In this document: in pieces, positions 55,591-64,000 of the stretch
Numbering within the stretch: the stretch's first letter is position 1
Layout: every line of letters starts with the position of its first letter
NCBI RefSeq assembly: GCF_004014805.1
Contig: NZ_ATDN01000007.1
Span: 1 to 64,000 of the forward strand
Length of the DNA: 64,000 nt
Direction: 5' to 3'
From: Mycolicibacterium elephantis DSM 44368
GTDB taxonomy: Bacteria; Actinomycetota; Actinomycetes; Mycobacteriales; Mycobacteriaceae
Notes under the pieces: model-generated
What the model was told of the DNA's origin: nothing
The model's database searches: none
What the model saw: the letters and a program-made list of their open reading frames with translations, nothing else
Position numbers and translations under genes: made by a program

Positions 55591-56979
55591 ATGGCTATAC
55601 GACAGTCGGTCTTGGCCCTCTACGGTGCGATCACCGAGGACCTCGCCACCCTCAATGATCCCGAGATCAACCCCACCGAGAGCCGCGCATCTCTGCGCGC
55701 CATGACGACCGACCTCGTCGGGCTCACCGGCAGCGCGGGCGAGCGCGGTTGGTACGGGGAACTCATCCGCTACTTCGACGCTCACCGCACCGGTGCCGAG
55801 CGGGTCACCCCGACCAGCCTCGAGGAGGCGCTCGCGGATTTCGACGACGACGACGGCGGGCCGCTGCCGCCGACCTGGGCATACCGTGCCATCGCGGCCG
55901 CGTACGTGTTGGATCGGCTGACGCTGGCCGGGGTGGGTCGCAGGCAGGAGGTCAACCTGCTGGAGCGCACCATCGCCTCCGCGCCGTCGGTGAACTCCGA
56001 AAGGGTTGGGCGGCAAGCCGCCAACGAACTCGCCGGCTCGCTGCTCGAGACCAGGGTGAATCAGCTGCCCGCGTTCTGGGATCAGCTGCGGCTGATGTCG
56101 GGAACGCTCGCCCCCTCGGTGGCATCCATCAAGAGCACCTCGCGGCTGCGGAAGGTCAAACGCGAGTACTGCAGCGTGGTCACCACCACGGCCGAATGGC
56201 CCGACATCACCTACCAGACGTTGAAATCCGTTATCGAGCCGGTCAATTGGAGCAGCTTCTGGCCGGACTTCTTCTGTGAGATGCGACTGGACAGCACGCC
56301 CGACGCCTGTGGGTGGTCGCGCATCCTCGAGTCGGTGAGCGGCGATTGCACCCGCTACAGCCTGGAGACCCCGCTGAAGTTCTGGAAGCAGGAGCACCCG
56401 GATGGGCTGTTCCTCAATTACGACATGGACTACGAGAACGCCGACCCCGAGCGTGACAAGTTGGTGCTGGTCGACAACGGCTACATCTGGATCAAACCCG
56501 CGGTCGCCGGGCAGCCGGACAAGGGCGTCAAAGTGCGCACCAGCAAGCAACTGCTGATCAGCGGCCTGAGCGCGACCGCGATGACCAAACTCGCCGAATC
56601 CCTCGGCTGGGCCACCAACGCCACCGACATGTTCCTTCACGCCGCCGAGTACACGGGGTCGGCGGCGCCGTTCGCCAACTCGAACCTCATCGGCAAGCCG
56701 CAGCCCGACACGTCGACGACATGGCGCGTCGTCGTGCCCGAGCTCCCCCCTGACCTGCGCGACGAATACTGCGCCGACACAACAGAGCTCATCAAGAGGC
56801 GCCTGGACGACGCCGGCCGGTTCGCCGAGGAGTACGCCGTCCGCTGGCAGGACGGCATCGATCTCGTCGACATCGACAAGCTGAACGAGATGGTGGTCAC
56901 CGGCATCGAAACCGCAACAAAGGAAGCGTTCGACACGGCGGTCGAGAACTTCCGCCCCAAGGCGCCCACCACCCCCTGA
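55591..56979 (+). CDS. Uncharacterised 462-residue protein of the isoprenoid-linked cluster
   Basis: 462 residues from an ATG with GAGAGGCGGGG before it. No signal peptide or membrane helix. No catalytic motif is recognisable. Notable features are a DFDDDDGG acidic loop near residue 88, an aromatic WPDITYQTLKSVIEPVNWSSFWPDFFCEM segment near 210-235 (SRPBCC-like in feel), and FLNYDMDYENADPERDKLVLVDNGYIWIKP. Divergent from the gene at 54837 across 79 bp, and 18 bp before the next gene, so it heads a three-gene operon. Confidence 0.75.
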   Translation: MAIRQSVLALYGAITEDLATLNDPEINPTESRASLRAMTTDLVGLTGSAGERGWYGELIRYFDAHRTGAERVTPTSLEEALADFDDDDGGPLPPTWAYRAIAAAYVLDRLTLAGVGRRQEVNLLERTIASAPSVNSERVGRQAANELAGSLLETRVNQLPAFWDQLRLMSGTLAPSVASIKSTSRLRKVKREYCSVVTTTAEWPDITYQTLKSVIEPVNWSSFWPDFFCEMRLDSTPDACGWSRILESVSGDCTRYSLETPLKFWKQEHPDGLFLNYDMDYENADPERDKLVLVDNGYIWIKPAVAGQPDKGVKVRTSKQLLISGLSATAMTKLAESLGWATNATDMFLHAAEYTGSAAPFANSNLIGKPQPDTSTTWRVVVPELPPDLRDEYCADTTELIKRRLDDAGRFAEEYAVRWQDGIDLVDIDKLNEMVVTGIETATKEAFDTAVENFRPKAPTTP

Positions 56980-56997
56980 GGCGAGGAGAACAGGACG

Positions 56998-57759
56998 ATG
57001 GAAGACCCCAACGTCGTCGCCAAACGGCTGACCGCGACCGCCAAAGACGTTGTCGATCAGGCGAGGGTCATCGCCAAGGACACGATCGCGGACCTCGACA
57101 ACTTCACCGCGGCCAAGCTGGTCGGCTCGTATATGAAGATGGTGGACCTGGCGTTGACCGGCGGGCTGCAGGCCACCAAAGACGTGTTGGGCGTGGACGC
57201 GCCGAGCGCCCCGCCGGACCAGGACGCCGCCGAGGGACGCAGGCTCGTCGCCGACGCGATGGAGTCGATCAGCCGCCGGATGCTGCGGCAGACGAGCAAG
57301 GTGGCGCAGGACACCGCCGACAAGTTGGACAAGAACCCGAACAGCCCGACCATCTGGGCCCAGGCGATGGTCCAGTTGGCCGACATCGCGCTGCTCGGAG
57401 GCACCGAGTTGGCCGAGACGGCGCTGATCGGTCCCGCACCGTTCGAGAAGAACGCGATCAACTCCGACAGGTACACCGTCGGCGGTGCCGGACGGCGCAC
57501 GCTCAGGATCCGCGCCCCCGGCCTCATTCGGCCTGGCACGGTGGACCCGATTCCGGCCAGCCATCTGAAGTTCTTCGTCCCGATCGACGACGAGACCGGA
57601 AAGGAAGCACCGGGCGGGGTACTGGAGCCCGGCGAGACCGAGTTCTACGTCGCGGCGCATCCGGCCGGGATGATCAGCGGGATGTACGTCGGCGCCGTCG
57701 AGGTGCTCGACGACACCGGCGCGGTCGTCCAGACGGTGGTCGTGGAAGTTCCACTGTGA
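56998..57759 (+). CDS. Uncharacterised helical plus beta-sandwich protein
   Basis: 253 residues. N-terminal amphipathic helices with phasin-like composition (VVAKRLTATAKDVVDQARVIAKDTIADLDNF), then a C-terminal beta domain (SDRYTVGGAGRRTLRIRAPGLIRPGTVDPIPASHLKFFVP...GMYVGAVEVLDDTGAVVQTVVVEVPL). It resembles in layout the protein at 54837. Such helices may bind lipid surfaces, which would suit an isoprenoid-handling cluster, but this is speculation. AGGCGAGGAG precedes the start. Confidence 0.73.
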   Translation: MEDPNVVAKRLTATAKDVVDQARVIAKDTIADLDNFTAAKLVGSYMKMVDLALTGGLQATKDVLGVDAPSAPPDQDAAEGRRLVADAMESISRRMLRQTSKVAQDTADKLDKNPNSPTIWAQAMVQLADIALLGGTELAETALIGPAPFEKNAINSDRYTVGGAGRRTLRIRAPGLIRPGTVDPIPASHLKFFVPIDDETGKEAPGGVLEPGETEFYVAAHPAGMISGMYVGAVEVLDDTGAVVQTVVVEVPL

Positions 57760-57772
57760 CAATACAATTCGG

Positions 57773-59836
57773 GTGACCCGCAAGAAGGAACGCATCGCCA
57801 TCCTCGGCGGGGGCATGGCGGGCCTGACCGCCGCGTGGCGGTTGAGCGAACCGGGATGGCGCGACCGCTTCGAGTCGATCACCGTCTACCAACGCGGCTG
57901 GCGCCTCGGCGGCAAGGGCGCATCCAGCCGCGGCGAGAACGGCCGCATCGAAGAGCACGGGTTGCACGTGTGGATCGGCTCGTATGAGAACGCGTTCGCG
58001 TTGATCCGGCAATGCTATGCCGAGTTGGACCGCGCGCACACCGATCCGTCGGTGCCCATCCGAACCTGGGACCAGGCCTTCGTTCCCGCCAACGACGTCG
58101 GGGCGACGGACCGGTGGCAGGGCGAATGGCGGCTGTGGCTGGGCCGGTTCACCGGCAACGAGGAACTGCCCGGCGAACCCGACGCCGCGGCAGGCGAGCT
58201 GACCGTGACGCACTTCGTGGAACGCGCCCTGCAACTGATACTCGACTTCTCCGAGTCCCTGCGCACGATGGGCGACGCCGGCCTCACCATGTCGGCATCA
58301 CCCGAAAAGCCCACGTCGAAGCGAACATTGAATACCGTGCAGCGTGCCGCGCTGGCGGCGTTGATCGCGCTGGCCGACCCTCAACCGGCCGGCGACGGCG
58401 CCGCCGGTGTGCTGACCCAAGCGCTCGACGCGATCCGCGACATCCTCGACTACGAACGTCGCGCGGACCACCGCTTGTCCTGGACGCTGCTGTCACTGCT
58501 GACCGCGACCGTGCGGGGAGTCCTGGCCGACGGCCTGGTCACCGATCCTCGCGGCCTGCGGTCGGTCAACGACGAGGACTACGGCGGCTGGGTGCTCCGG
58601 CACGGTGCACACCCGGAGGTGTTGGAGTTTCCCGTGTTACGGGCCATGTACAACATGGTGTTCGGATACGAGAAGGGTCAGCTCGAGCGGCCCACCGTCT
58701 CGGCGGGGGTCGGGATGCTGCTCGTCGGGTTGATGTTCTTCACCTACAAGGGCGCGATCTTCTGGAAGATGACCGCCGGTATGGGCGACGTCGTGATGGC
58801 ACCGCTCTACGAGGTGTTGCGAAGGCGCGGAGTCGAGTTCGAGTTCTTTCATCGGGTCGACGCGCTGCACCTCGATCCCCGCCGCCAGTACGTGGACGCG
58901 ATCACGATGGGGCGCCAGGTCTGGCTCGCCGACGGCGTGTCCCACTACGAGCCGCTGACCCGGGTGCGTGAGCTTCCCGTCTTCCCGGACACCCCACTCG
59001 CCGAACAGATCAAGCCCAAAGCCGATACGCGTCACCTCGAATCGCATTTCGGCCCGCGCGACGACGCCGAGACCCGGGTGCTGCGCCGCGGTGTCGACTT
59101 CGACTGGGTGGTGCTCGCCGTCTCGCTGGGCATGCTCGAGGTGGTGGCGCAGGAACTGATCGCCGACCGCCCCGAGTGGCGCGAGATGACAACGCGGGTA
59201 CGCACGATCGCCACCCAGGGCCTGCAGATCTGGCTGCGGCCCGGCCACACCGAACTCGGGTTGGCCGCACCCGCCATCACGACCAGCGGCTACATCCCCC
59301 CGATCGACACGTTTTCGTCGATGCCGCAGACACTGTGGGCCGAGGACTGGCCCGCCCACGACCGGCCGCAGACCGTCGCCTACTTCTGCGGCGCGCTGGA
59401 CGTCGAGTGGTCCCCCGCCATCGATCAGGACGCCTACGCCCAGCGCTGCAGGCAGATCGCCGAGACCGAGGCGCTGAATTTCCTCGACAACCTGGTCGGC
59501 GTACACCTGCCCGGTGCGGTCACCGACGACGGCTTCGCCTGGCATCTCCTCGCGGGCGCGGACGGTCGCCGCGGCGCTGAGGCGCTGGCCACTCAGCACC
59601 TCAGCGTGAACATCGACCCGTCCGACCGCTACGTACTGTCATTGCCAGGCACCGACGACTATCGGCTGCGCCCCGACGAAGCCGGATACGACAATCTGGT
59701 CCTGGCCGGCGACTGGACCGACTCCGGCCTGAACTCCGGATGCATCGAGTCGGCCGTTCTGTCGGGGCTGCAGGCGGCCAACGTGATCCTGGGCCACGGC
59801 AGGTTCCACCGCATTCGGGGTCTCTATCTGCCGTAG
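57773..59836 (+). CDS. FAD-dependent oxidoreductase (phytoene desaturase/amine-oxidase-like)
   Basis: 687 residues from a GTG. Dinucleotide fold AILGGGMAGLTAAWRL at about 9-24, then QRGWRLGGKGASSRGENGRIEEHGLHVWIGSYENAF, typical of the carotenoid-desaturase and squalene-modifying branch, and the closing FAD motif LVLAGDWTDSGLNSGCIESAVLSGLQAANVIL. It is longer than usual desaturases (about 500). A hydrophobic stretch around 310-335 (VGMLLVGLMFFTYKGAIF) suits a membrane-lipid substrate. With a polyprenyl synthase nearby, an isoprenoid substrate is likely but unproven. Confidence 0.82.
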   Translation: MTRKKERIAILGGGMAGLTAAWRLSEPGWRDRFESITVYQRGWRLGGKGASSRGENGRIEEHGLHVWIGSYENAFALIRQCYAELDRAHTDPSVPIRTWDQAFVPANDVGATDRWQGEWRLWLGRFTGNEELPGEPDAAAGELTVTHFVERALQLILDFSESLRTMGDAGLTMSASPEKPTSKRTLNTVQRAALAALIALADPQPAGDGAAGVLTQALDAIRDILDYERRADHRLSWTLLSLLTATVRGVLADGLVTDPRGLRSVNDEDYGGWVLRHGAHPEVLEFPVLRAMYNMVFGYEKGQLERPTVSAGVGMLLVGLMFFTYKGAIFWKMTAGMGDVVMAPLYEVLRRRGVEFEFFHRVDALHLDPRRQYVDAITMGRQVWLADGVSHYEPLTRVRELPVFPDTPLAEQIKPKADTRHLESHFGPRDDAETRVLRRGVDFDWVVLAVSLGMLEVVAQELIADRPEWREMTTRVRTIATQGLQIWLRPGHTELGLAAPAITTSGYIPPIDTFSSMPQTLWAEDWPAHDRPQTVAYFCGALDVEWSPAIDQDAYAQRCRQIAETEALNFLDNLVGVHLPGAVTDDGFAWHLLAGADGRRGAEALATQHLSVNIDPSDRYVLSLPGTDDYRLRPDEAGYDNLVLAGDWTDSGLNSGCIESAVLSGLQAANVILGHGRFHRIRGLYLP

Positions 59837-59854
59837 GGCAGTCACAATTGAACA

Positions 59855-62800
59855 GTGAACGACCCTGGAAGCCACCGGTCGACGATCGACGAGCTGCTCG
59901 ATCGCGCGGTGAGCGCCATCAACAGGGGCGACCGGGCGACCGCCGACGCCCTCGCCGGCCAGGTGCTGGCCGTCGATCACGCCAACGTCGACGCCGAGGA
60001 GCTGCTCGCGGCGCCCGCCGACCACGGCGAACTACGGCGCCTGACGATCATGTTCGCCGATCTGGTCGACTCCACCGCCCTGTCCACCCGCATCGAGCCG
60101 GAGACCTATCGCACGGTGGTGGGCGGCTACCGCGACGAGGTGCTGCGCATCGTCAACCGGTACGAGGGTCACATCGGCAACACCAAGGGTGACGGGTTGC
60201 TCGCGGTGTTCGGCCATCCGCACGCGCACGAGGACGACGTCCGCCGGGCCGTGCAGGCCGGGCTCGACCTCACCAAAGCCGTCTCGCAGCTGTCCGAGCG
60301 GGTGCGACGGCGCTTCGGCTTCGGCATCGACGTGCGCGTCGGCATCCATCGCGGCCTGGTCTATCTCGACACGGCGCAGGACGACGTGTACGGCTTCGCC
60401 GCCAACCTGGCGGCCAGGATGTGCAGCATCGCCGCACCCGGAACAGTCGCGGTCTCCGATGCGGTCGAACGGTTGGTGCGCGACACGTTCGAACTCGAGG
60501 CGGGTGAACCTCACAGGGTCAAGGGCATCGACGCGGAGCTCATCCCGTACCGGCCCATCGGTGAACGTGAGAGCATCGGCGTGTCATCCGGCCCGTTGGT
60601 CGGCAGGGCGCACGAGACAGCTTGTCTGCGAACGGCGTCGGAGCAGGCGGCCGCGGGCGCACTGAGCCCGCCGGGAATCGCCTTCTGCGGAGAACCCGGT
60701 ATCGGAAAGAGCAGGCTTGCCGCTGCAGCGGTTGCGATGACCGACGGGCCCGACGACGTGGTGCTGCACCTGTTCGGGTCACCCCTTCACGCGGATGTCG
60801 GTCTGCATCCGGTCCGAAAGCTGTTGGAGCGCAGGTGCGCGATCGCCCGCGGCTCGTCGGCTGAGGAGCGGCTCGCCCTGTTGCGCAACGAACTGGATGC
60901 GCAGGGCATGGACGTCGACGCCGTGATCTCCAAACTCGCTCCGGTGCTCGGCATCTCACCGGCCACCGGGTACGACCCGGCGCCCGCGGAGGGGTACAAA
61001 CTGCACGAGCAGATCACCGACGCCGTCGGCGACTACCTGACCGCGTGCATGTGTGCCGGGCGCGCCCTGCTGGTCGTCGAGGACATGCACTGGTTCGACA
61101 CCTCGACCACCGAGGTGGTCCGCAGGCTTCTGGAGGCCGACCCCGGCCACGTGCTGGTGGTGATGACGTCGCGGGATCGTTCGTCGCTTCCCGACTCCAC
61201 CAACTACCGAGTGCTCGAACTCAACCCGCTCAGCGACGCCGAGACCGATGCGCTCATCTCCACGCTGCACCACGAACTGCCGCCGGCAGCGCGCAGCACC
61301 GTTCGGCGGCGCTGCGACGGCGTACCGCTCTACATCGAGGAGGTGGTCGCCAAGCTGAAGGAGCAGCCGGTCGATGCCGCGGACTCCCAACAGGTTCCCG
61401 ACACGTTGTACGAGGCGCTGTTCGCTCGGCTGCGCTCCAGCGACTCGGCGCTCCAGGTGGTCGAGGCGGCCGCGACGATCGGCTCGCTGTTCGACCGCAC
61501 CCTGCTGCGCGCGGTGGTCGCCATGGCCGACGAGGAGCTCGACCGGGTACTCGCCGAACTTCGCGACGCCACGGTGCTCGAGCCTGCGGGTCCCAACGCG
61601 TGGCGGTTCCGTCACGAACTCCTGCGCGAGGTCGCGGCGGAGCTGCCGCCGCCCAGCATTCGCCAGCGGCTCCACGGCCGGGTCGCCGACGCGCTGATCG
61701 CCGCCTCCTCGCAGGACTGGCCCGTCATCGCAGCGCACTTCGAAGCGGCCCACCGCCACCACGACGCGGTGATGGCATACGAACAGGCCTCAGCCGTGGC
61801 CCGGCAACGGGGCGCCCTCGACGAAGCCCGCAGATACCTCGCCCGCGCGTTGGATCTGCTCGACGGGCTTGCTCACGACACCGAACGCGACAACATGGAG
61901 ATGGACCTGCGGCTGCGACGCGGATTTCTCGCCGCCGCCGCGGAGGGGCCGGGCAGCTCACAGACCGTGGCCGATTTCGAACGGTGCCTTCAACTGTGCG
62001 GCACCGACCCGCACGCCGACGGGTTGTTCGCGACCTTGATGGCGCTGTTCACGTACTACGTGACCCGGGCCGATTTCACACGGGCACAACGGATCGTCGA
62101 TTCGCTGCGAATCGGCGTCGACGCCGGACGCGAGTGGTGGCGCGCCGAGAACCTCGGCGGGGCGGCGACGCTGGCGTGGTTTCGCGGTGAGTTCGGCGAG
62201 GCGCTCGCCATGCAGGAGCAGGCCGACCGCCTGATGGCCGCCCGCGGTAGCAGGGACGTCGAGGCCGAGTGGTTCATGCCGCACGACCCGGTGGTGCTGG
62301 GGCTGTGCAGCCTTGCGCTGGCCCGGTGGGTGCATGGTGACCTCGACGGAGCCGAAGATGCGTTGGCCCGCAGCGAGAGTCGCGCCGATGACCTGAAGTT
62401 TCCGCAGGGTCCGTACAGCATGTGCTATCTGCGGTACGTCCAGATCTGGATCTGCCTCGAAACCGGGATGCTGGAGCGGGCCGGCGAGTTGGCCGCCGAC
62501 ATGGTCGAACGGGCCACCGACCACGGCTTCGACCAGTGGGCCGCCCTCGGCGCCACGTTCGCCGGCTATGTGCCGGCCGCGACGCAGCTGACCGACGGAC
62601 ACCGCGACGCCCCCGAAATACCGCAGGCGATCGCGACTTTGACCGGTTGGGCGCAGGTGTGCCGGCACCTCGGCGCGACGGTTTTCGTGCCGTCGTTCGA
62701 CGCACACGCGGCCCGATTGCTGGTCGCGACCGGTCAACTCGACGCCGCGCGGGCACGGCTCGACGCCGGTCTGCAGCTCGCCGACGAGACGCTGATGCAC

Positions 62801-63058
62801 TACTACGACGCCGAGCTGCTGCGCGTGCGGGCGGCGACCCGCGCCGATCCTGCTGCCCAACGCGAGGATCTGCGGACCGCGCTCGAAACGGCTCGAAGGC
62901 AGGGCGCACCGGTTTTCGCGCTGCGCGCCGCACTCGACGACCACGCCATCCGCGGTGATGCGGCGCGGCAGGTGTTGGCCGATGCGGTCGCGATGTTCGC
63001 ACCCGACAGTTCGTGGCCGGACCTGTCGCGGGCCCGCGCGGTGCTCACCGATTCCTAA
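59855..63058 (+). CDS. Adenylate/guanylate cyclase - AAA ATPase - TPR signalling protein
   Basis: 1067 residues. A short N-terminal region is followed by a class III nucleotide cyclase domain (about 55-210: RRLTIMFADLVDSTAL with a metal Asp, GNTKGDGLLAVFG with the second Asp, AANLAARMCSIA), then an AAA/STAND ATPase (P-loop GEPGIGKSRLAAAA near 280, Walker B LLVVEDMHWFD near 405) and TPR-like helices to the end. No C-terminal LuxR helix-turn-helix is seen. Mycobacteria have many such cyclase-ATPase fusions; the signal is unknown. Ends 4 nt into the convergent gene. Confidence 0.88.
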   Translation: MNDPGSHRSTIDELLDRAVSAINRGDRATADALAGQVLAVDHANVDAEELLAAPADHGELRRLTIMFADLVDSTALSTRIEPETYRTVVGGYRDEVLRIVNRYEGHIGNTKGDGLLAVFGHPHAHEDDVRRAVQAGLDLTKAVSQLSERVRRRFGFGIDVRVGIHRGLVYLDTAQDDVYGFAANLAARMCSIAAPGTVAVSDAVERLVRDTFELEAGEPHRVKGIDAELIPYRPIGERESIGVSSGPLVGRAHETACLRTASEQAAAGALSPPGIAFCGEPGIGKSRLAAAAVAMTDGPDDVVLHLFGSPLHADVGLHPVRKLLERRCAIARGSSAEERLALLRNELDAQGMDVDAVISKLAPVLGISPATGYDPAPAEGYKLHEQITDAVGDYLTACMCAGRALLVVEDMHWFDTSTTEVVRRLLEADPGHVLVVMTSRDRSSLPDSTNYRVLELNPLSDAETDALISTLHHELPPAARSTVRRRCDGVPLYIEEVVAKLKEQPVDAADSQQVPDTLYEALFARLRSSDSALQVVEAAATIGSLFDRTLLRAVVAMADEELDRVLAELRDATVLEPAGPNAWRFRHELLREVAAELPPPSIRQRLHGRVADALIAASSQDWPVIAAHFEAAHRHHDAVMAYEQASAVARQRGALDEARRYLARALDLLDGLAHDTERDNMEMDLRLRRGFLAAAAEGPGSSQTVADFERCLQLCGTDPHADGLFATLMALFTYYVTRADFTRAQRIVDSLRIGVDAGREWWRAENLGGAATLAWFRGEFGEALAMQEQADRLMAARGSRDVEAEWFMPHDPVVLGLCSLALARWVHGDLDGAEDALARSESRADDLKFPQGPYSMCYLRYVQIWICLETGMLERAGELAADMVERATDHGFDQWAALGATFAGYVPAATQLTDGHRDAPEIPQAIATLTGWAQVCRHLGATVFVPSFDAHAARLLVATGQLDAARARLDAGLQLADETLMHYYDAELLRVRAATRADPAAQREDLRTALETARRQGAPVFALRAALDDHAIRGDAARQVLADAVAMFAPDSSWPDLSRARAVLTDS

Positions 63059-63510
63059 CCGGCCCGAAAGACCTCGTACTCCACCCCGAAACCTTCGCGC
63101 AGCTTGCCGCGGGCGACGAACACGCTCTGGATCATCCAGGCATAGCGCGGGTCGCCCGTCTCGACCCGTGGTGTGGTCCAAAAGTACTGATCCTCAAATG
63201 AAGTGGCGCTGCCCGATGCCAGCGCGGACGCGACGGTTTCGTTCATCTCGAGCAGCCCGACATACTGCATGTAGATGTTGGCCCCGTCCTCGGTGGCGAA
63301 CTGCAGCCGAACATCTATGCGCCCGTAGCCATCCGGTGCGAATAGCAGCCAGTCGCCGCCGCCGACGGCCTGGGCGTTGAACCGGTCGCCGGTCGCCGCG
63401 CCCTCGATCACTTCGGCGAAGATCCTCTGGCCCAGCGGTCCGGCGCCGAAGTCGATCGGCGGTTTGAGCGACGCCCACATCGAGAATTCGTGCTTGAGCT
63501 CAAGACCCAT
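63055..63510 (-). CDS. DUF3237 family protein
   Basis: 151 residues, full DUF3237 length. Pattern: GAGPLGQRIFAEVIEGAATGDRFNAQAVGGGDWLLFAPDGYGRIDVRLQFATEDGANIYMQYVG and a closing YAWMIQSVFVARGKL...VEYEVFRAG. A small beta-barrel of unknown function, often beside degradation enzymes. 25 bp after the CGNR gene on the same strand. Confidence 0.85.
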   Translation of the reverse strand: MGLELKHEFSMWASLKPPIDFGAGPLGQRIFAEVIEGAATGDRFNAQAVGGGDWLLFAPDGYGRIDVRLQFATEDGANIYMQYVGLLEMNETVASALASGSATSFEDQYFWTTPRVETGDPRYAWMIQSVFVARGKLREGFGVEYEVFRAG

Positions 63511-63535
63511 GTCGACCCCTTCGCACCGAGGGACC

Positions 63536-64000
63536 TCACGTTACGCCGTCGCCGACGTGTGCGCGGCGTTGTCGATAGGCCGCCACGTGTTGGCGGTTAC
63601 CGCAGTTGCCGGTGTCGCAGAACTTGCCCGACCGGTTGCGCGAGAGGTCGACCAGCACGGCCTCACAGTCCGGTGCGGCGCACGTCTTGAGCCTGCGCAG
63701 CTCGCCGGTCCGGATCAGGTCGGCGAGCGCCATCGCCATCTCGGCTCCCATCCGCTGCCACAGCGGGTCGGACACCGACGCCAGATGCAGATGCCACTCC
63801 GGCATCTCCGTATGCCGCGTCAGCCACGGCGCAGCACGGGTGTCGCCCAGCAGCGCGTTCACCTCGCTGACGACTCGCTCTTCGTCGCCGGCGGCCGCCC
63901 AGATCTTGCCGAGCCGCTCCCGTAGCCGCTGCACGGCCCGCAGTTCCTCGTCGTCGTGATCGCGGCGGCCCGTCCAGCCGAACCTGTCCAGGTAGCGGTT
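63536..64000 (-). CDS. CGNR zinc-finger protein, 5' end outside the window
   Basis: The frame is open to the window edge (RYLDRFGWTGRRDHDDEELRAV precedes the internal GTG at 63934), so the N-terminus is missing. The ABATE-type domain is followed by the CGNR finger: CAAPDCEAVLVDLSRNRSGKFCDTGNCGNRQHVAAYRQRR. Members are stress-related transcription regulators in actinobacteria. May regulate the DUF3237 gene behind it. Confidence 0.88.
   Translation of the reverse strand, partial: NRYLDRFGWTGRRDHDDEELRAVQRLRERLGKIWAAAGDEERVVSEVNALLGDTRAAPWLTRHTEMPEWHLHLASVSDPLWQRMGAEMAMALADLIRTGELRRLKTCAAPDCEAVLVDLSRNRSGKFCDTGNCGNRQHVAAYRQRRAHVGDGVT

Overview
The window is a high-GC actinobacterial chromosome segment, almost certainly a fast-growing mycobacterium (Mycolicibacterium type). 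From about 16.4 kb to 53.6 kb the gene order follows the M. tuberculosis Rv3417c-Rv3450c backbone (groEL1, groES, tsaD, rimI, tsaB, tsaE, alr, gadB, nnr, glmS, Rv3438-Rv3440c types, glmM, rpsI, rplM, esxT, esxU and the ESX-4 secretion genes), with accessory insertions. No tRNA, rRNA, CRISPR array, integrase or IS element was found.

Region 1, 1-16.3 kb, is a defence island next to groEL1. A one-direction operon (14,812 down to 1,428), with a good TTGACA-N17-TACAAC promoter, encodes a NYN-family nuclease, an HTH/N6-methylase-like protein with a specificity-type C-terminus, a possible 78-codon ORF, a large DrmE-like protein with degenerate helicase-like motifs, then the DISARM core DrmA (helicase), DrmB (DUF1998) and DrmC (PLD), and last a zinc-ribbon DPPY-type DNA methyltransferase. 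Order and content match neither standard DISARM class exactly. A divergent HEPN-domain protein lies upstream. Downstream, a winged-helix/coiled-coil gene is interrupted by a single in-frame stop.

Region 2, 16.4-24 kb: groES-groEL1 with a CIRCE operator and the terminator behind groEL1, then a tightly overlapped operon alr - lipase - tsaE - tsaB - rimI - tsaD - SnoaL-like, which covers D-alanine supply and tRNA t6A synthesis. tsaB carries an in-frame 57-bp palindromic element. Region 3, 24-38 kb: a cupin/lipase pair with a divergent PucR-type regulator, GAD, the NAD(P)HX repair enzyme, GlmS, an alpha/beta-fold protein lacking its serine nucleophile, an F420-type luciferase-like oxidoreductase, a RhlE-type RNA helicase, a DUF222/HNH protein, and a bacterial homologue of the sterol sensor Insig.

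Region 4, 38-53.6 kb: ESX-4 and its satellites. Three promoters (before the EspC-like small protein, esxU and eccC4) share the same GGAACCGAAC core, a 17-bp spacer and a CGTC -10, the signature of SigM-type ECF promoters; two place the ATG 8 nt after the -10, so those mRNAs are probably leaderless. glmM, two paralogous secreted proteins and rplM-rpsI sit among them. Region 5, 53.8-64 kb: a polyprenyl synthase, three uncharacterised proteins and an FAD oxidoreductase that look like an isoprenoid module, then a cyclase/AAA/TPR signalling protein, a DUF3237 protein and a CGNR zinc-finger regulator cut by the window edge.
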